In this document: positions 36,325 through 48,300 of the stretch, in pieces
How the letters are laid out: every line of letters begins with the position of its first letter
Numbering within the stretch: position 1 is the stretch's first letter
Assembly (NCBI GenBank): GCA_008973525.1
Contig: WACJ01000402.1
Location: 868,001-932,000, forward strand
DNA length: 64,000 bases
Direction: 5' to 3'
Source of the DNA: Stenopsyche tienmushanensis
Taxonomy: Eukaryota; Arthropoda; Insecta; Trichoptera; Stenopsychidae
The notes under the pieces: model-generated
Databases searched by the model: none
What the model saw: the letters and a program-made list of their open reading frames with translations, nothing else
What the model was told of the DNA's origin: nothing
Made by a program: the position numbers and the translations under genes

Positions 36325-36947
36325 TACACTTACATTTTTTTTTGTGCGGTAGTTGCGTTCCGCGGATAATCGCACAAAAAAGTTATGACATAGAAAAAGT
36401 GAAGGTACGTTCCATGGATTTTGAAAACCGCATAACTTTGAAACAGCTATATAAAATATACCCAAAATCTGTTATCTCAAATGCCAGGCAACCACTAGAG
36501 AAATACTAATTATTTTAATTACAAACTATCATCGCTGTATGATAATTTTCATTGCGATTATCGATATGGCTCAAAATCGCTCTCTTCTTCGAAAGAAATA
36601 TAAATACCCGGTGTCTATGTCATCATTGTTCTGTGTAGATTTTCTCTTTCCAACAATATAATTCATAATTATAATAGCTAAAATAGCTGTAACTCTGTAA
36701 GTAGTTGGAATTTTGGAAATTTCTTTGGAGAATATATTTTTCGAAACATTGGAAAAATGCAAAAAACACAAAATCAGCAGATACAATATGATTTACACAG
36801 TCCCAAATTATATTTTTTTTCCAAATTTCGGTTAGTGTTGATGATTTATTTCCTATTTTATCTAAAATATCTCGATATGAAATTAAAAAACCGCATAACT
36901 TCGAAATCGCATTAAAAAAAAGTTGCACAAAAAGAGGTTTGAGTGTA
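36325..36947. mobile_element. Pogo-like element (TTATGCG family)
   Basis: The ends TACACTTACATTTTTTTTTG and (inverted) TACACTCAAACCTCTTTTTG pair. CCGCGGATAATCGCACAAAA, AACCGCATAACTTTGAAACA and a shared centre match 24121-24876. About 620 bp. Confidence 0.75.
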
Positions 36948-36949
36948 TA

Positions 36950-37240
36950 TATAAATGAATGTCTGTCTGTGGTCTGCTGTCCGGTATACGTTCCTATACC
37001 ATTCATCCAATTGCGATGAAACTTTGGGGAGTTATTGTGCGCACCTTCGTGAACATTTATGAATTAGAACAAGCATTATATACGCAATTTGTTTTGCGAG
37101 ACATTTAGAGGATGGCGCATATTGATCAGGTGCATATTGATGCGCGCGTAATGCGATGGTTGAGCTCCGCTCACGCGAGAGAGGAAGACGGCCAGTCTTC
37201 CAGGCGCGCAGTAAATCGCGTTCCTTTTCAAATAATTACT
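36950..37240 (+). repeat. Dispersed repeat, longest copy
   Basis: It starts with TGTCTGTCTGTGGTCTGCTG and CCATTCATCCAATTGCGATG. It runs through GGCGCATATTGATCAGG to GAGCTCCGCTCACGCGAGAG and AAATAATTACTAAGCG. The latter parts match the complement of 1340-1460, giving both ends of the unit at 1346-1660. Confidence 0.65.
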
Positions 37241-38820
37241 AAGCGCATGTGAACAATAAAAAAATGTACAAACAAGTACATAATGCATTATTCTACTATT
37301 CTAAAATTAAGGGAAGCGTTAATCTTGGTCCTTTTTTTCGCTCGGTCAAAATTTGAGCCGGAACGGGATTCAATAAAAGTATGAATGAATCGTTTGAGTT
37401 GGCTTGGGCAAATAATTATTTGTTTAAAAAAATATATATTATTTATTTTTATAACCGACCGCTTGAAAGCCTCTGCCGCAGCGAGCCGATGACGGCCTTG
37501 CCCTTGGCATGCGGTCGACTCACTGAGGTGACCCGATCGTCGCGGGACTTCTTTAGCGCGAGGATTTCTCGTCCATATTGCGGTTCGGCCCCCGCCCCCC
37601 CCCCGCGCGTCTGAAATTCTTCGAATTTTGAATAAATCATAATGCGTTTTTTTTGCGATTAGTTTCGCCGCCAACCAAAACAATATTTAATTAATTCCAA
37701 TGAATTTACAATAATAGTCCCGATGAATGGACAATGGCCGCAAAAATGCAAAATTTAAGACCACCCGTGTGATCAAAAGCTATATTATGAGTATCGACGA
37801 TTACGAGTCGGCGTGCTATTAAAGTATAATATATTATTTTTATCATTTAATCTCATTTTTTAAAAAAGGGGGGGGGAGGGAATAAATCATTTTTATTCCC
37901 TCCTAGTGGGATGTGCATGTACGCCAAGTTGATGGGTCGCCTTGCCATGAACGCGAGGGTGGGACCTTGACCTGAGCGCGACCCCGACCTCGACCCCGAC
38001 CTGCCGAGGGCGGCTGTCCTCTGGGTCACGGTAACACCTCGTCTCGATATTTGGCAATTCACGCAACTCTTCATTATTTCATTTGGAGTGCTCGACTTTC
38101 GACATTCAAACGGGGTGACTTTGATCCAGATTTAATTAACCTTATTTAACTAAATATAATGTATATATTCTTCCACATTAAAATGCTGAGAAAATATTAC
38201 ATTTATAATGCGAATAATTTGGCCATCAATATCGCATGCTTAATTTTACTTTTAAATAAATTTTATTTTACATTTAATACAACTTTATTACATTTTGATT
38301 AAAATATTTTAAAAATGCTATTAACCCTCTCATCTTATTTATTATAAAAATATAAAAGCAAACTAATTTATTAAACAAATTCACATTTTTAAATCAATAA
38401 TCGGATGATCATAAATTAAACTGTTAAGACCTATAACGACTGATCGATTTTTGACATTCAAACTGTCATAATGTCAACACATTCAGTGAATAATATTTAT
38501 ATATCATTATAAAATATTTTTTTAATCATTGTAACGATCTAGACCTAATTGATACGTTTAAACGTTTTATCTGCTATATAAATTCACTCAGTTTGAATAC
38601 AAGTTCAAAGCTTTACTTCCAAAATTGCTTTTTAAAAAGATTTATAACACCATTAGAACACATTGATAAATAAAAACGAGCACTGTTCATATAAAATTTC
38701 ATATTAAAAATAATCATATGGCACAGAATAAAAACATGATAATTTTTGAAGTCGTGTGCGTTTATTCATTAATTTTATACAACCCCCGCTTCAAAACGAT
38801 TCATACAAAATATATACAAG
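37241..38820. other. No gene recognised; 3' flank of FTSJ3
   Basis: GC-rich around 37470-37620 and 37960-38020, the latter with GACCCCGACCTCGACCCCGA. Strongly AT-rich from 38090 on. The 131-codon minus-strand frame at 37288-37683 is unrecognised. Confidence 0.5.
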
Positions 38821-38826
38821 TTTATT
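38821..38826 (-). terminator. Candidate polyadenylation signal of FTSJ3
   Basis: TTTATT on the plus strand reads AATAAA on the coding strand, 30 bp after the stop codon. A second one lies at about 38761-38766. Confidence 0.5.
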
Positions 38827-38855
38827 GTTATCACATTTGATTTAAATAAAATAAA

Positions 38856-41800
38856 CTATCTTCCAGGTCTGCCCGCCCGCGGTTTCTTGTTTTTAGCGTA
38901 TCTAGTATTCTTGTTTATTCCCTTTGCCGATCCTTTTTTTCTGCCCTTGGTCTTTTCTTTAGCTTTAGCAGCCCTGAGATCTTTCTTCATCCTGGGATCT
39001 ACCACTTTATAAATTCCTTTGACGCCGGACGGTCGCTTCATACGCTTGGCAGTCGTGTGCTTCTTTGCCACCACGTACGTGATCTCCTTTTTAGGTGTCG
39101 CCGTTGCTTTCTTGTAAAATCTGAAACGTATAAAAAAATATTAGATTTACATTCCACAACGCTGAAAATTTACATGACTAAAATACTCACTGTTTAATCT
39201 GTTTGGCCTTTTCTTTGTCGGTTACTTCGGCGTTGTCCATAAGCGCTTCGACTTTCTTTTTGGCCTTCTGCATTTTTTTGACGGCACGCTTCTTCTTTCT
39301 CGCCTTGGCTTCCATGACTTTTTTAATTGGACGAACGTTGATCTCTTGTAAATTCTTTTTGTATTCGTTAACGAGCTCCTATGAAATATTTATAAAAATG
39401 TCGTAAATATGACATATTCGCATTTAAATCGATTTAATAATAAAATTACGCGTACCTGTGGTACAGGAACTTCTTTTTTCATGTGTTTTTTTTCATCGTC
39501 GGCAAACCAATCCGGTAAATTGGTATCGTTAAACGTGTAACGATTCCACGCGGCGTCGATTAAATCACGTTTTCTTTTATGCGACGTCGCTAATAACGTA
39601 CCTAAAGCGAGGCCTTCTTCGTCCATTCGAACTAATTTTTTTAATCGCTTTAATTCTAAATTAAAAAAATATAAATTAGTTTGGATACAAATAAATGTAT
39701 ATTATTTTGTGTAAAATCTTAAATACCGTCATCTTGTTGCCCTGCTCCGTTTGTTTGTGCACCGGCCGTTCCCGCTTGACGCCTATGTTTATTTTTAGCT
39801 TTTTCAACATCATAATCACTATCGGATGATGTGTCATCGTCATCGACAAAAGCGTTTGGAGTTATTTCTTGATCCGACATTGCAACGTCTGAATCTTCAA
39901 CATCTTTAGGTAAACTGACATAATTCTTTTTCGCTTTCTTATTTTTGTTAACGTCCGGTTCAATTTCTTCATCAATTATAACACCGCCTAAAAGAAATGC
40001 ATTTATTTAATCGAAGAACAAAATATATGACTTCTGACACCATTTTAATGTAGTATAACGTTTTGCTTTCAGGCCGTTATGTAGTTGGGCAGATGGATGG
40101 AGATGGATACGCGTCGAATAGAAAGTCTCTTGTCTTAGATAACTTCTTTAGTAATCACGAGAGATATATTTGGCTGGGGGAAGGGCTTCCTCTCGCAACC
40201 AAAGCTTTTCGACAACTCCTGTGCATGTCACCACCGAATCGGAAACGGTGCATGCGTAAGAAGCGATCGGTGTCGTTCTTTTAGACGCAATATGTCCCCA
40301 ACACCACAAAAGATGGGGCTGTTAAATTGACACATTGCATCTAAAGAAACGGAAGATGTCACACATTTGGCGAATTAAATCTGCACAGATTAATGTGATT
40401 AATTCATTCATTCATTCATTCAGATTAATTTATCCATGGTATAGTCTTTTAATCTAGTTATCCATAGGATCACTAATCATTAGTCTCACAGACTACAGAC
40501 TTGTAACGTATCCAATGTATGCATATTTCCAAACCTTCCCGTTCCGCCCCAATCATAAATAAACATCTCACTACGAGTACACGCCAATCGTCACAGTTAT
40601 AGAAGTAATGCAAACGCACCTTTTTTCTTATAAATTTCAGCTAGCCGATTTAATTCCAGGTCTTTGTCTTCGTCCTGTTCGAGATCTTTAAAAACATCTT
40701 TTTGAAACCAAAAATTGGCTTTGTGAAGCTGTTTTGTTTTTGCGTCCCGCGAATCAAGATCGACCAGCAGAGGATTTGTATTTTTTTTATTGATAGTTTT
40801 AACTTCCGCTTCCGATTTAGTTAATAGTTTTTTCTTTCTCCGTTCATGATTTTTAGATTTTGTAAAATCTTCACTATCGGATGTATTAAAACCTACAATG
40901 CAAATAGGACAAATTAAAAAGGATGTTTAAATACATTTATGTTCATTTTAAATTTGAATATACTCGCCTAATCCTTCCTTGTCGGGATCGCTTTCTGCGT
41001 CCGACTCCATTTCTATTTCACTATCTGAATCCTTATAATATAAGCCGGAACTATCAAGTTTAGATATTGAAGCATCGTATTTTACATATTTTTTCTTTAT
41101 ATTGAACTCTTCATCCGAGTCGACGTCAGATTCAGCCACGACATCAGGATTTTGATCAACGATATCAGTTAGAATCTATTAAAAAAAAACCATTAATATG
41201 ATATATAGGTTGTATCCCAAAAGTCATGAAATATAATTTTTTGGCACAACTCTACTGGTTGCAGGGTGTTCTAATCAATTGAGTGAGTTTGGGGGGACCC
41301 TTAGCTTTATAGTATAACAAAGTTCAGTCAGCTGTGAACATCAGTAGAATAAAGATAGCTGATTTAGTGCACACTTATTTCGAGGCCACGTGATAGCAAC
41401 GTCGGGCGATCAAATTTTGTATAAAACTCGACGATAAAAAAGCTATTGAAACCCATTAATTGCTTAAGCTACGAAGCGCCAGAATGCCGACACCAAGGAT
41501 GATGTCCACAAAGAGTTTGTACGTTAAGGATATCAACGTTCAATGTTCTAGAAAGAGTGATGAAAAAGGTCATCCCGTGGCAACAACTCTGAAAGAAGTT
41601 CTCATCGAGACAGTGTACTAAGCATGGGAGAGTCAGTGGAAAAGATTTGTAGATTCTCGTGGAGAGTACTTTGAATAATATTAACAATTTATACCAGAAT
41701 TGTCAATAAATCTTTTTAAAAAATATATATATATTTCATGATTTTTGGGACACAATAAGCAGATCGACAATAAGCAACTTCTTGTGGCCTAAACTGGACG

Positions 41801-43665
41801 ATATGGATACCGACGACACACGGTTCCAATAGGACAGTGCTATATGCCATACAATGCATGTCACAATAGACATTCTGCAAGAGCGATTTAGCTAGATGAG
41901 CCAGATTTATCGTCGGGTCGAAAATTGCGCACTAAATTGCAAGCAAAGTCGCAGCGGACATTTGAACAAGGATCCAGCATCCTTATTGGAAGACCCTGTA
42001 TGACAAATCTTATACGTTTTTATGTGAAATTTTAATACCTGATCACTTCTAACTTGTTGAAGTTTAAACAGGTCATTTGCTTCTTCCGTCGGTCCACTAT
42101 CGCCTTTGATAACCATTTTGAGATTCATCTTTTCGTTTAATTTTTTTCTCTCTTTAACAGTTTTCTTCTTTTTTCTTTTCATTTCTCTATTTTCTTCATC
42201 CTATAAGTATAAACAATAAGATTAATACGTATAAAAAGCATAACGTCAACGTTTAATATGATTTTTTAAATAAATACTTCAATCATTGCTATTTGTTTGG
42301 ATATAGCTTCATCTTCTAAATCCTCTTGTTCATCCAGAGTAAGTATTTTTTCTTTTTTTGTAGTTTCTACAAGCGTATCTGATGTTTCATCCTCCTGTAA
42401 AATAGCCAAATAATCTATTAGATTCCTGGAAAATTCGGTAATAACATTGATTTTTAAATTTAAGATTTAAATACCTTTTGCTTTCCCAATTCTTTCATTG
42501 CCTTCCACCATGTTATCAAGCTTTTGAGATCCTTTCTGCCTAAAACTTTTAAATCCTTACAACATTCTTTAATTTCCTTTGTGGTTTTAGGGTGCGATGC
42601 TATTTCTTCATCGTCTAATAATATCTACAATATAAATACATTTAAAATAAATTCAATAGCCAAGGTTTTTATTGACAAATCAAATATAATCTCAATTACC
42701 TGTGAACATGATTGTAACGCTTCTATAACGTTTTCTTTTTCGATGAACGTTTTTACGGATACGGCATGATGCAGAGTGTAATCGTTCTGGGGATAGCCTT
42801 CAGCGCGGGCTTTTTTATTTTTCTCCGGGTGCATAATGCTCATTTTAATTTTGGGCTCAAGATCGAGCTCTTCAAATACATATTTGGAATCCAAGAACTT
42901 AGGATCTATTTTATCCGGGGCAATGTAATATTGACACACGACGAAAATTTCAGCGGATTCATTACGAGACGCTTGCGGTTTGGTCGCGTGAACTTTCTTA
43001 AAGAGCTGCTTGAACACCCAAATCAGCGGGTGGTAATCTTTGGAGCGAAACACTTTTGTGACGAACCATCCGCCCTCTTTGAGGAAACTGGTCGCCAGCT
43101 TGAGGGCGCTCAGCGTCAAGCACGCCTGTTGATACGCGTCGTGTATCCAATTCATACCGACGTTGGGAGCGCCGTCGTTCAGCACGACGTCGGCTTTCCA
43201 CGTCTTCAATTCTTTGCTGAGCGCAGATTTACATTTATCCGTTGTGATGTCTTCGACGAGACCGATGCATCCGGGCACCGGTTTGATCGGAAACAGATCG
43301 ACGCCCACGACGATGCTCGACAGCGGCATGTTTTGTTGGGCGACTTGCATCCATCCTCCCGGCGCGGCGCATAAATCTATGCATACTCGCGATTTTTGCA
43401 GAAATCCGAACTTTCTGTTCAACTGTATTAATTTGAAAGCAGCACGAGATCTGTATCCTGTAATATTTGGTGTACATGATTAGGCGTTCAATTGAAACAT
43501 TGGATATGTTTACAAATAAGCATGTTGAAATGAGCACGTTTTCGATTGAATGCAGAGATGTAAATCATCAATGACGTTATAAAATATAAATAAATTACCA
43601 GTCTCTTTGGCTAGTTGATAGTATTTATCCTTCCGCTGTTTTCCTAATTTGCTCTTTTTCCCCAT
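38856..43665 (-). CDS. FTSJ3: Spb1/FTSJ3-type pre-rRNA 2'-O-methyltransferase, 11 exons, complete
   Basis: Seen: exons (minus order) 43665-43599, 43457-42700, 42624-42475, 42394-42278, 42200-42039, 41175-40968, 40892-40620, 39987-39727, 39655-39456, 39378-39191, 39120-38856 join in one frame of 882 residues, close to the usual size of about 840. The start reads [16 protein letters not shown]. The FtsJ domain covers about residues 20-210, with SAM motif [10 protein letters not shown] at 50-58 and the catalytic tetrad K31, D117 ([10 protein letters not shown]), K157 (VTKVFRSKD) and E192, spaced exactly as in bacterial RrmJ. An acidic/lysine-rich middle follows, then the conserved basic Spb1 C-terminal domain (TYVVAKKH to GRPGR). 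Known of the family: nucleolar enzyme that 2'-O-methylates large-subunit rRNA and is needed for 60S assembly. All introns are GT-AG except intron 6, which fits only as GC-AG. Introns 5 and 7 hold transposon relics. It diverges from Bax inhibitor-1. Confidence 0.96.
40060..40395 (+). mobile_element. Tc1/mariner relic inside FTSJ3 intron 7
   Basis: The segment around CACCACAAAAGATG, GGCTGTTAAATTGACACATTG and CTAAAGAAACGGAAGATGTC closely parallels 27035-27095, part of a decayed transposase copy in the gene desert. No open transposase frame survives. It accounts for much of the 632-bp intron. A short ATTC repeat follows at 40402-40420. Confidence 0.6.
40445..40620. repeat. Dispersed repeat, second copy at 55900-56060
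   Basis: GGATCACTAATCATTAGTCT followed by CACAGACTA recurs at 55905-55935, and both copies continue with CAAACCTTCCC about 65 bp on. It contains the small palindrome TAGTCTCACAGACTA. It fills the end of FTSJ3 intron 7. Confidence 0.6.
41211..41754 (+). mobile_element. Short mariner-like element with 24-bp terminal inverted repeats in FTSJ3 intron 5
   Basis: The left end TGTATCCCAAAAGTCATGAA and the inverted right end TGTGTCCCAAAAATCATGAA match at 22 of 24 positions over their full length. The 544-bp interior carries a decayed plus-strand transposase tail with GKDL then LVESTLNN near 41640-41680 (compare W..C....GEYFE at mariner C-termini). It is flanked on the left by ATATATA. Too short to be autonomous. 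It lies in an intron, in the opposite orientation to FTSJ3. Confidence 0.75.
41775..41995 (+). pseudogene. Tc1/mariner transposase relic (GGHLNDVIFH type)
   Basis: The plus frame reads [17 protein letters not shown] then [10 protein letters not shown]. This matches the MWFQQDGATCHTAR..IDLLQERF block that holds the second catalytic Asp in a Tc1/mariner (IS630) subfamily found in insects. A shortened SGHLN tail occurs near 41960. It carries stops and a deletion. It sits directly behind the mariner-like element in FTSJ3 intron 5. Confidence 0.7.
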
Positions 43666-44250
43666 GTTAAATGTTGGTTAGTACACGTGACATCGGAGGT
43701 TAGGTGCACGATCGACAGCCACTGCTGCCAATTGAAAAACAACACGCAATAGCGCGATCATAACAGCAGCTTTATCGACCTATTTTATGACAATCAATAT
43801 TGAAGCTTTTTTTAACAAATTGTATTAAATTTGAAATAAATCATTCGTAAAATAAAATGTATTTGTACTGAAATTTTTTAATATTGCAATATAAAATATG
43901 TTTTTTAATAAATTTGTTAATATTTAATTTACAAATGAATTATTGTATTTTTATCCATTATTTGTTTAAGTAATTGATTAATAAAATGATAATGATGTTT
44001 TTGGGTCGTATATTAAATATTTAATTGGGCAATTTTTGTTTTTAAATAATAATGTATTGGTGTATATATCATGGTCGTTAAAAGACTTGTTATGATGTTT
44101 GAAATCGGTGGGGTTGGTGGTAGCCAATCACAAATCGTCGGGGCGCGTGACGTGTCTGTGGGCTGTGTTGTTGCGTAGTCGTCCAATTTGTGTCTTAGTG
44201 ACGCAGCTCTCGCTGGTGTTGTCGTTCCTGCTGCAGAAACTGTTTCCGCC
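43666..44250. promoter_or_regulatory. Shared divergent promoter of FTSJ3 and Bax inhibitor-1
   Basis: The start codons of the two genes face away from each other across 585 bp, so this interval must hold both 5' UTRs and core promoters. It is AT-rich in the middle and more GC-rich within about 150 bp of the Bax inhibitor-1 ATG. On that side lie a CCAAT box at 44124-44128 and TGACGTG at 44148-44154. The latter matches the ATF6/XBP1 unfolded-protein-response element core. No clear TATA box placement was assigned. Bidirectional use is inferred from geometry only. Confidence 0.6.
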
Positions 44251-47200
44251 ATGGCGCCTTCCGTCGCCACTTTTATGAACTCCTTCAACAACAGGCTGTG
44301 AGTTACGCCGCCATCGCTCTTTCCTCCTCCTCCTCCTCCTCCGCCTCCTATTTTGATCCCGAAGTTTGAGCCCCGGACAAAAAATAGAAGCGCTAATAAA
44401 AACCCTGATATTGCACATTGCACCCGATAAACACAATTGAGTTACCCATTTGTGCCAAGGATGGCTCGTCAACGACGTCATCGATTAATTTCGAATTTTC
44501 CGCGTGTGTGTGTGTGTGTGTGTCTGTTCCCTTATCTGTTTTCTCTGAGAATGCACACATGCAAAGATGTGTAAAAAGATAATTCAAGGCGGATTCTCAT
44601 ATGACGTTGCGCCATGAAATGTCACAAATTTGTATATGTCCAAAATATATTGGCCATAACAATTCAAAAAATATGGCCATAACTATTCAAAAATACGTGC
44701 ATGACCTTCAATCATAATCGTTTTTGCTATAAGGGGACGGTATTTATGTCGGATATAATATTAACGTCACTACTGTAATCTTTATGAATAATGTCAAAGG
44801 CTCAAACACTCGTCATAGTCATTAGAAATTTAAATTCATTTTTTAGAATCTATAATCGAGACATTGTTGCAATACAATTTTAAAACGATGCAATCTAATA
44901 TTTGCGTTTTTGAGACGCGTTTTAAGCTTATTAATAAATTATGATAAATCTCATTAGTTACTCAATGTCGGTCTATAAATCATTGAGTGCGTGACTCAGC
45001 ATATTTTACGTCGACGCGTTAAATTAAATTGTTAATATGAAAATGCAAAACTACACCTGCTGCTTATCAACGACGTGACCCCACACGTATATATCACTTC
45101 CTAATGATTTGTTATTCTGTGTGCGTTCATTTATCAATGATACTTGAGGTAATTGAATCGCCATCGTGCAATCTATATTCTATTTTCTTAGCTTCCGTTT
45201 AAATATAATTTTGGACTATAAGAAGAAGAATCGCTATCGATAAATCGGCGTTGACTCAAATTGCTAATATTTGTAGAAATTGGAGCGTCTCGATCAAGAC
45301 CAAAAATGCCTCCACCAGATCGCCTCGTACATCTTATCAATATACGCCACTGAAATATTGACTATTAAAGGTGGACAGCAGGGGAAAAATCAGCTTGTAC
45401 TCTCCCCGCTCTCATTCAATCTGTGCGCCATGAAAATCATGTACAATACGCTAGAAGAATCTAACTCCAGAATGTCAGTCCATCGACGACATCAGATATG
45501 CTGATGGGTCGTGGTTGGTACCTTTGAAGAGAAAAGATGCGCTGGACCGATGAAATCAAGTGCGCCACAAGCTGTTATGCGCTACGTAAAGCCGGAATCA
45601 GCGAAGAATGGATAAGAATCATATCGCAGACGGTAAATCTATTCGAAATTCCATACACAAGAATATATCGAAGGTGTTAATATGCACGAACGAGATGACT
45701 ACGTCATAATGCGCGAGTTTAACATACAATTTCTAAAAAAAATAAGATTGCTTCGGCTGCTTATTTTACACACTGCGAACGCGTTGATAACAATGCTAAT
45801 AGTTTTATCTTTTTATAAAGATTTTTTATATTGGTATTTCTCAACAAACATCTCTGTATCGGTTGGATAAATCAAAGATAATTCGATGCGAGGCCCCTCT
45901 AGCTGATTTGTACAGATTTATAGAATCGATTTTGAATCGAGAAATTTATTGGGGCACGATATAGATTATAGCAAATCATGATTGCCCAATTAATATATGT
46001 GATAAGAGATATCGTCATATGAAATGCCGTCCTTTGGGGGTATTCCGTAATTGAATGAATGTATTTCGAATGCTTAAATTAGTAATAATCCTTTAAAATT
46101 TCGTCGAATAGCGTTTCATAACAGCTGTATGACGACGACGACTCATTCGTCCAATAGTTGAATATGAAATGCGATGATGAAATTATTGTTGATGTCTTGA
46201 AATAGATTTCATCGTGGTGTTTGTATCTTTGTCATCGTGCTGCGTGATCGAAGAATTGGTGAATGCGTTGCAGGCAAATCATTGAGGATCCCAGCCCAGC
46301 GTAGCTGAGTTTTCCTGACGGGTTTGCTGCCACTCGGTTGGAAATGGATGGAAATCGAAGATGGCGGTGAAGAACGAAGCAAATAATTGATGCCTCGCCG
46401 TACATGTACACGACCTTGCGACTGGACCTCATGGTTTTAAAGCATGAGGTTTCATCTCGGAGAGGTCTGAAAATGTTTCTTAAAATTTCCTTCTCAAACA
46501 GTCATGGTCCATGTTTTACCCTCGTAAACCAATACCAGCGTCTACCTACCTGAACAAATTATGCTTAAAAACATGGCTGCGGCTTTTGACCAGATCAGAA
46601 ATGGAATCCAACAATTTGAAAACATAGACACTGATAGATCTGCCGACTCATTGAGCAAGCACATTTGCCGTTAAAAATTATAGGATACGGAAATAAATAC
46701 TACTGACGTACGTGTGTTTGTATCACCGCTGCTATCAACCAGCAGACAAACAAAAGCTGTTGAACACATCCATTAAATGCGCTGCAATTTTATAAATACA
46801 TTGCAGATTACACAGATTCGTTAAATCGGTCCCTCATCACCGAGACGATACGACTCCTCTCTATTTTTATCACACAGATCTTTCGAGGATAAGGTGTCCT
46901 TTGACCAGCTTGATCAAAGCTTACATTTATTAAGAGCGACACATCACATAGAGTAGGATATTTCACACGGTCATATTTTTCATGTTTGTGAAAGTGTTTT
47001 TTGATAGCCGAGGGTGACATTAGTTTACTTTTGCATCGATGTGTACTTGCCAGAATTTTAGCAGTAAGCCGTTGTTCCTAATTTAACTGTTCCTTATCGT
47101 TTTAACCCTAATTAAAGCCAAGTAGACGGAAAAAAACGTCCCAATCATATTTAATATTTACTTTATTATATATTAAGAAAACATAATAGACGGCTTTGTT

Positions 47201-48300
47201 TAAACATTGCTGTCTTATCATGTTATATTTAAAATGTAATGCATTTAATATAAATTCGTCATAATCGTTTTATTTCATAGGGAGGAGCCCGTACGTGCGC
47301 ATCTAAAGAATGTTTATGCTTGTTTAACAATGACGTCTATCGTGGCAGCCGCCGGCGCTTACGTCGATATGTATACAGAATGGCTCAAAGCCGGATTCCT
47401 CACTAATTTGGGAGCGTTCGGTCTCATTATGTTATTACTTTACACTCCAGACAATGAAAAAAATACCAAGCAAAGATTGGGATATTTACTCGGATTCGGA
47501 TTTTTGTCAGGTATAATCTTGATTCAAATATAAATACGTAACTTCTATGGCTCGATGTAATGATTCTATTTTATTTTTAAAGGTATGGGCATCGGACCGC
47601 TTCTTTTGTACACGATAAATCTCAATCCGTCGATAGCCGTGACTGCTTTGGCGGGCACCTCGCTCATATTCGTATCGTTCACGATCGCCGCTATGTTGGC
47701 CGATCGCGGTCGCTGGCTTTTCCTCGGGGGCACTCTCATGACGATGCTCAGCACGATGGCACTCCTCTCGCTCGGAAATCTCTTCTTCCGATCCACTCTC
47801 GTATACCAGGTAAAATTAATACATCATTTGATCTTTATCGAAGCAAAACATATTTATAATAAATTACATTTTTAATACAAAGGCCAACATCTACATCGGA
47901 CTCGCCCTCATGTGTGGATTCATCCTGTATGACACACAAATGATCATCGAGAAGAGACGCGCCGGCAACAAGGACTTTATCACTCACTCTCTCGATCTGT
48001 TTATTGATTTCATCGGCGTATTGAAACGCCTTTTAATCATTCTCTCCCAAAAGGTATACTTATTGCTATAATTTTATTTGAGTGATTGTTTCATTCGTTA
48101 TTTATTGTCTAACGTCCCGCATGACATTGACTAGTGACCATGAAACAAAAATCAATAACCGATCCATACAATACGTATGGGTCTTATAAAATAAAGGAAA
48201 GATTATATATTTATTATTGTGAATATGACGTATACTGATTTTTTTAAAATGGGTTTGTTAATTTCAGGAGGAACAAGATCGCCGTCGTAAGCGGGATTAA
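44251..48300 (+). CDS. BI-1: Bax inhibitor-1 (TMBIM6 family), 5 coding exons, complete
   Basis: Seen: exons 44251-44297, 47281-47510, 47583-47809, 47883-48053 and 48268-48300 join to 235 residues. The short first exon (MAPSVATFMNSFNNRL) ends in phase 2 at a GTGAGT donor and fits the second exon (EEPVRAHLKNVYACL). This matches the N-terminal pattern of animal BI-1. The protein has six or seven hydrophobic segments, the family blocks VAAAGAYV, GIGPLL, FLGGTLMTMLS and CGFILYDTQMIIEKRRAG, and a short charged tail EEQDRRRKRD. Known of the family: an ER membrane protein that limits ER calcium load and stress-induced cell death; the charged tail affects calcium leak. The start is supported by the frame and by GCCATGG context. 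Intron 1 is about 3 kb and carries repeats; the others are under 220 bp. Confidence 0.96.
44323..44349. repeat. CCT trinucleotide microsatellite
   Basis: Eight or so CCT units (one changed to CCG) lie 26 bp inside Bax inhibitor-1 intron 1. On the complementary strand this is a purine run of GGA units. Confidence 0.9.
44504..44523. repeat. GT dinucleotide microsatellite
   Basis: About ten GT units in intron 1 of Bax inhibitor-1. Confidence 0.9.
45280..45640 (+). pseudogene. Non-LTR retrotransposon reverse-transcriptase relic
   Basis: The plus-strand frame reads through KGGQQGKNQLVLSPLSFNL, which fits the GVRQGC.LSPLLFNLY block of LINE reverse transcriptases. It continues with MKIMYNTLEE (compare E.I.R.ALEE) and a decayed GGRRI-like block before a stop near 45502. 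The catalytic YADD is not intact. Other frames pick up RMRWTDEIK afterwards, suggesting frameshifts. It is an old fragment in intron 1 of Bax inhibitor-1; the clade (RTE, CR1 or other) cannot be fixed by eye. Confidence 0.55.

Larger units (their letters stand above)
44298..47280 (+). other. Intron 1 of Bax inhibitor-1
   Basis: This 2,983-bp intron runs from the GTGAGT donor to a TTTCATAG acceptor. It contains a CCT microsatellite, a GT microsatellite and a decayed reverse-transcriptase fragment, described separately. The remainder is AT-rich. Open frames such as the one on the minus strand near 46232-46432 show no recognisable domain and are not called. Confidence 0.85.

Noticed and set aside
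42766..43374. 202-codon plus-strand open frame.
   Set aside because: It is the antisense of the conserved FtsJ domain exon of FTSJ3, kept open by codon composition.
44013..44481. 117- and 136-codon minus-strand open frames upstream of Bax inhibitor-1, one with a Gly run.
   Set aside because: The Gly/Arg runs come from the CCT microsatellite; the frames cross exon 1 of Bax inhibitor-1 antisense and have no domain.
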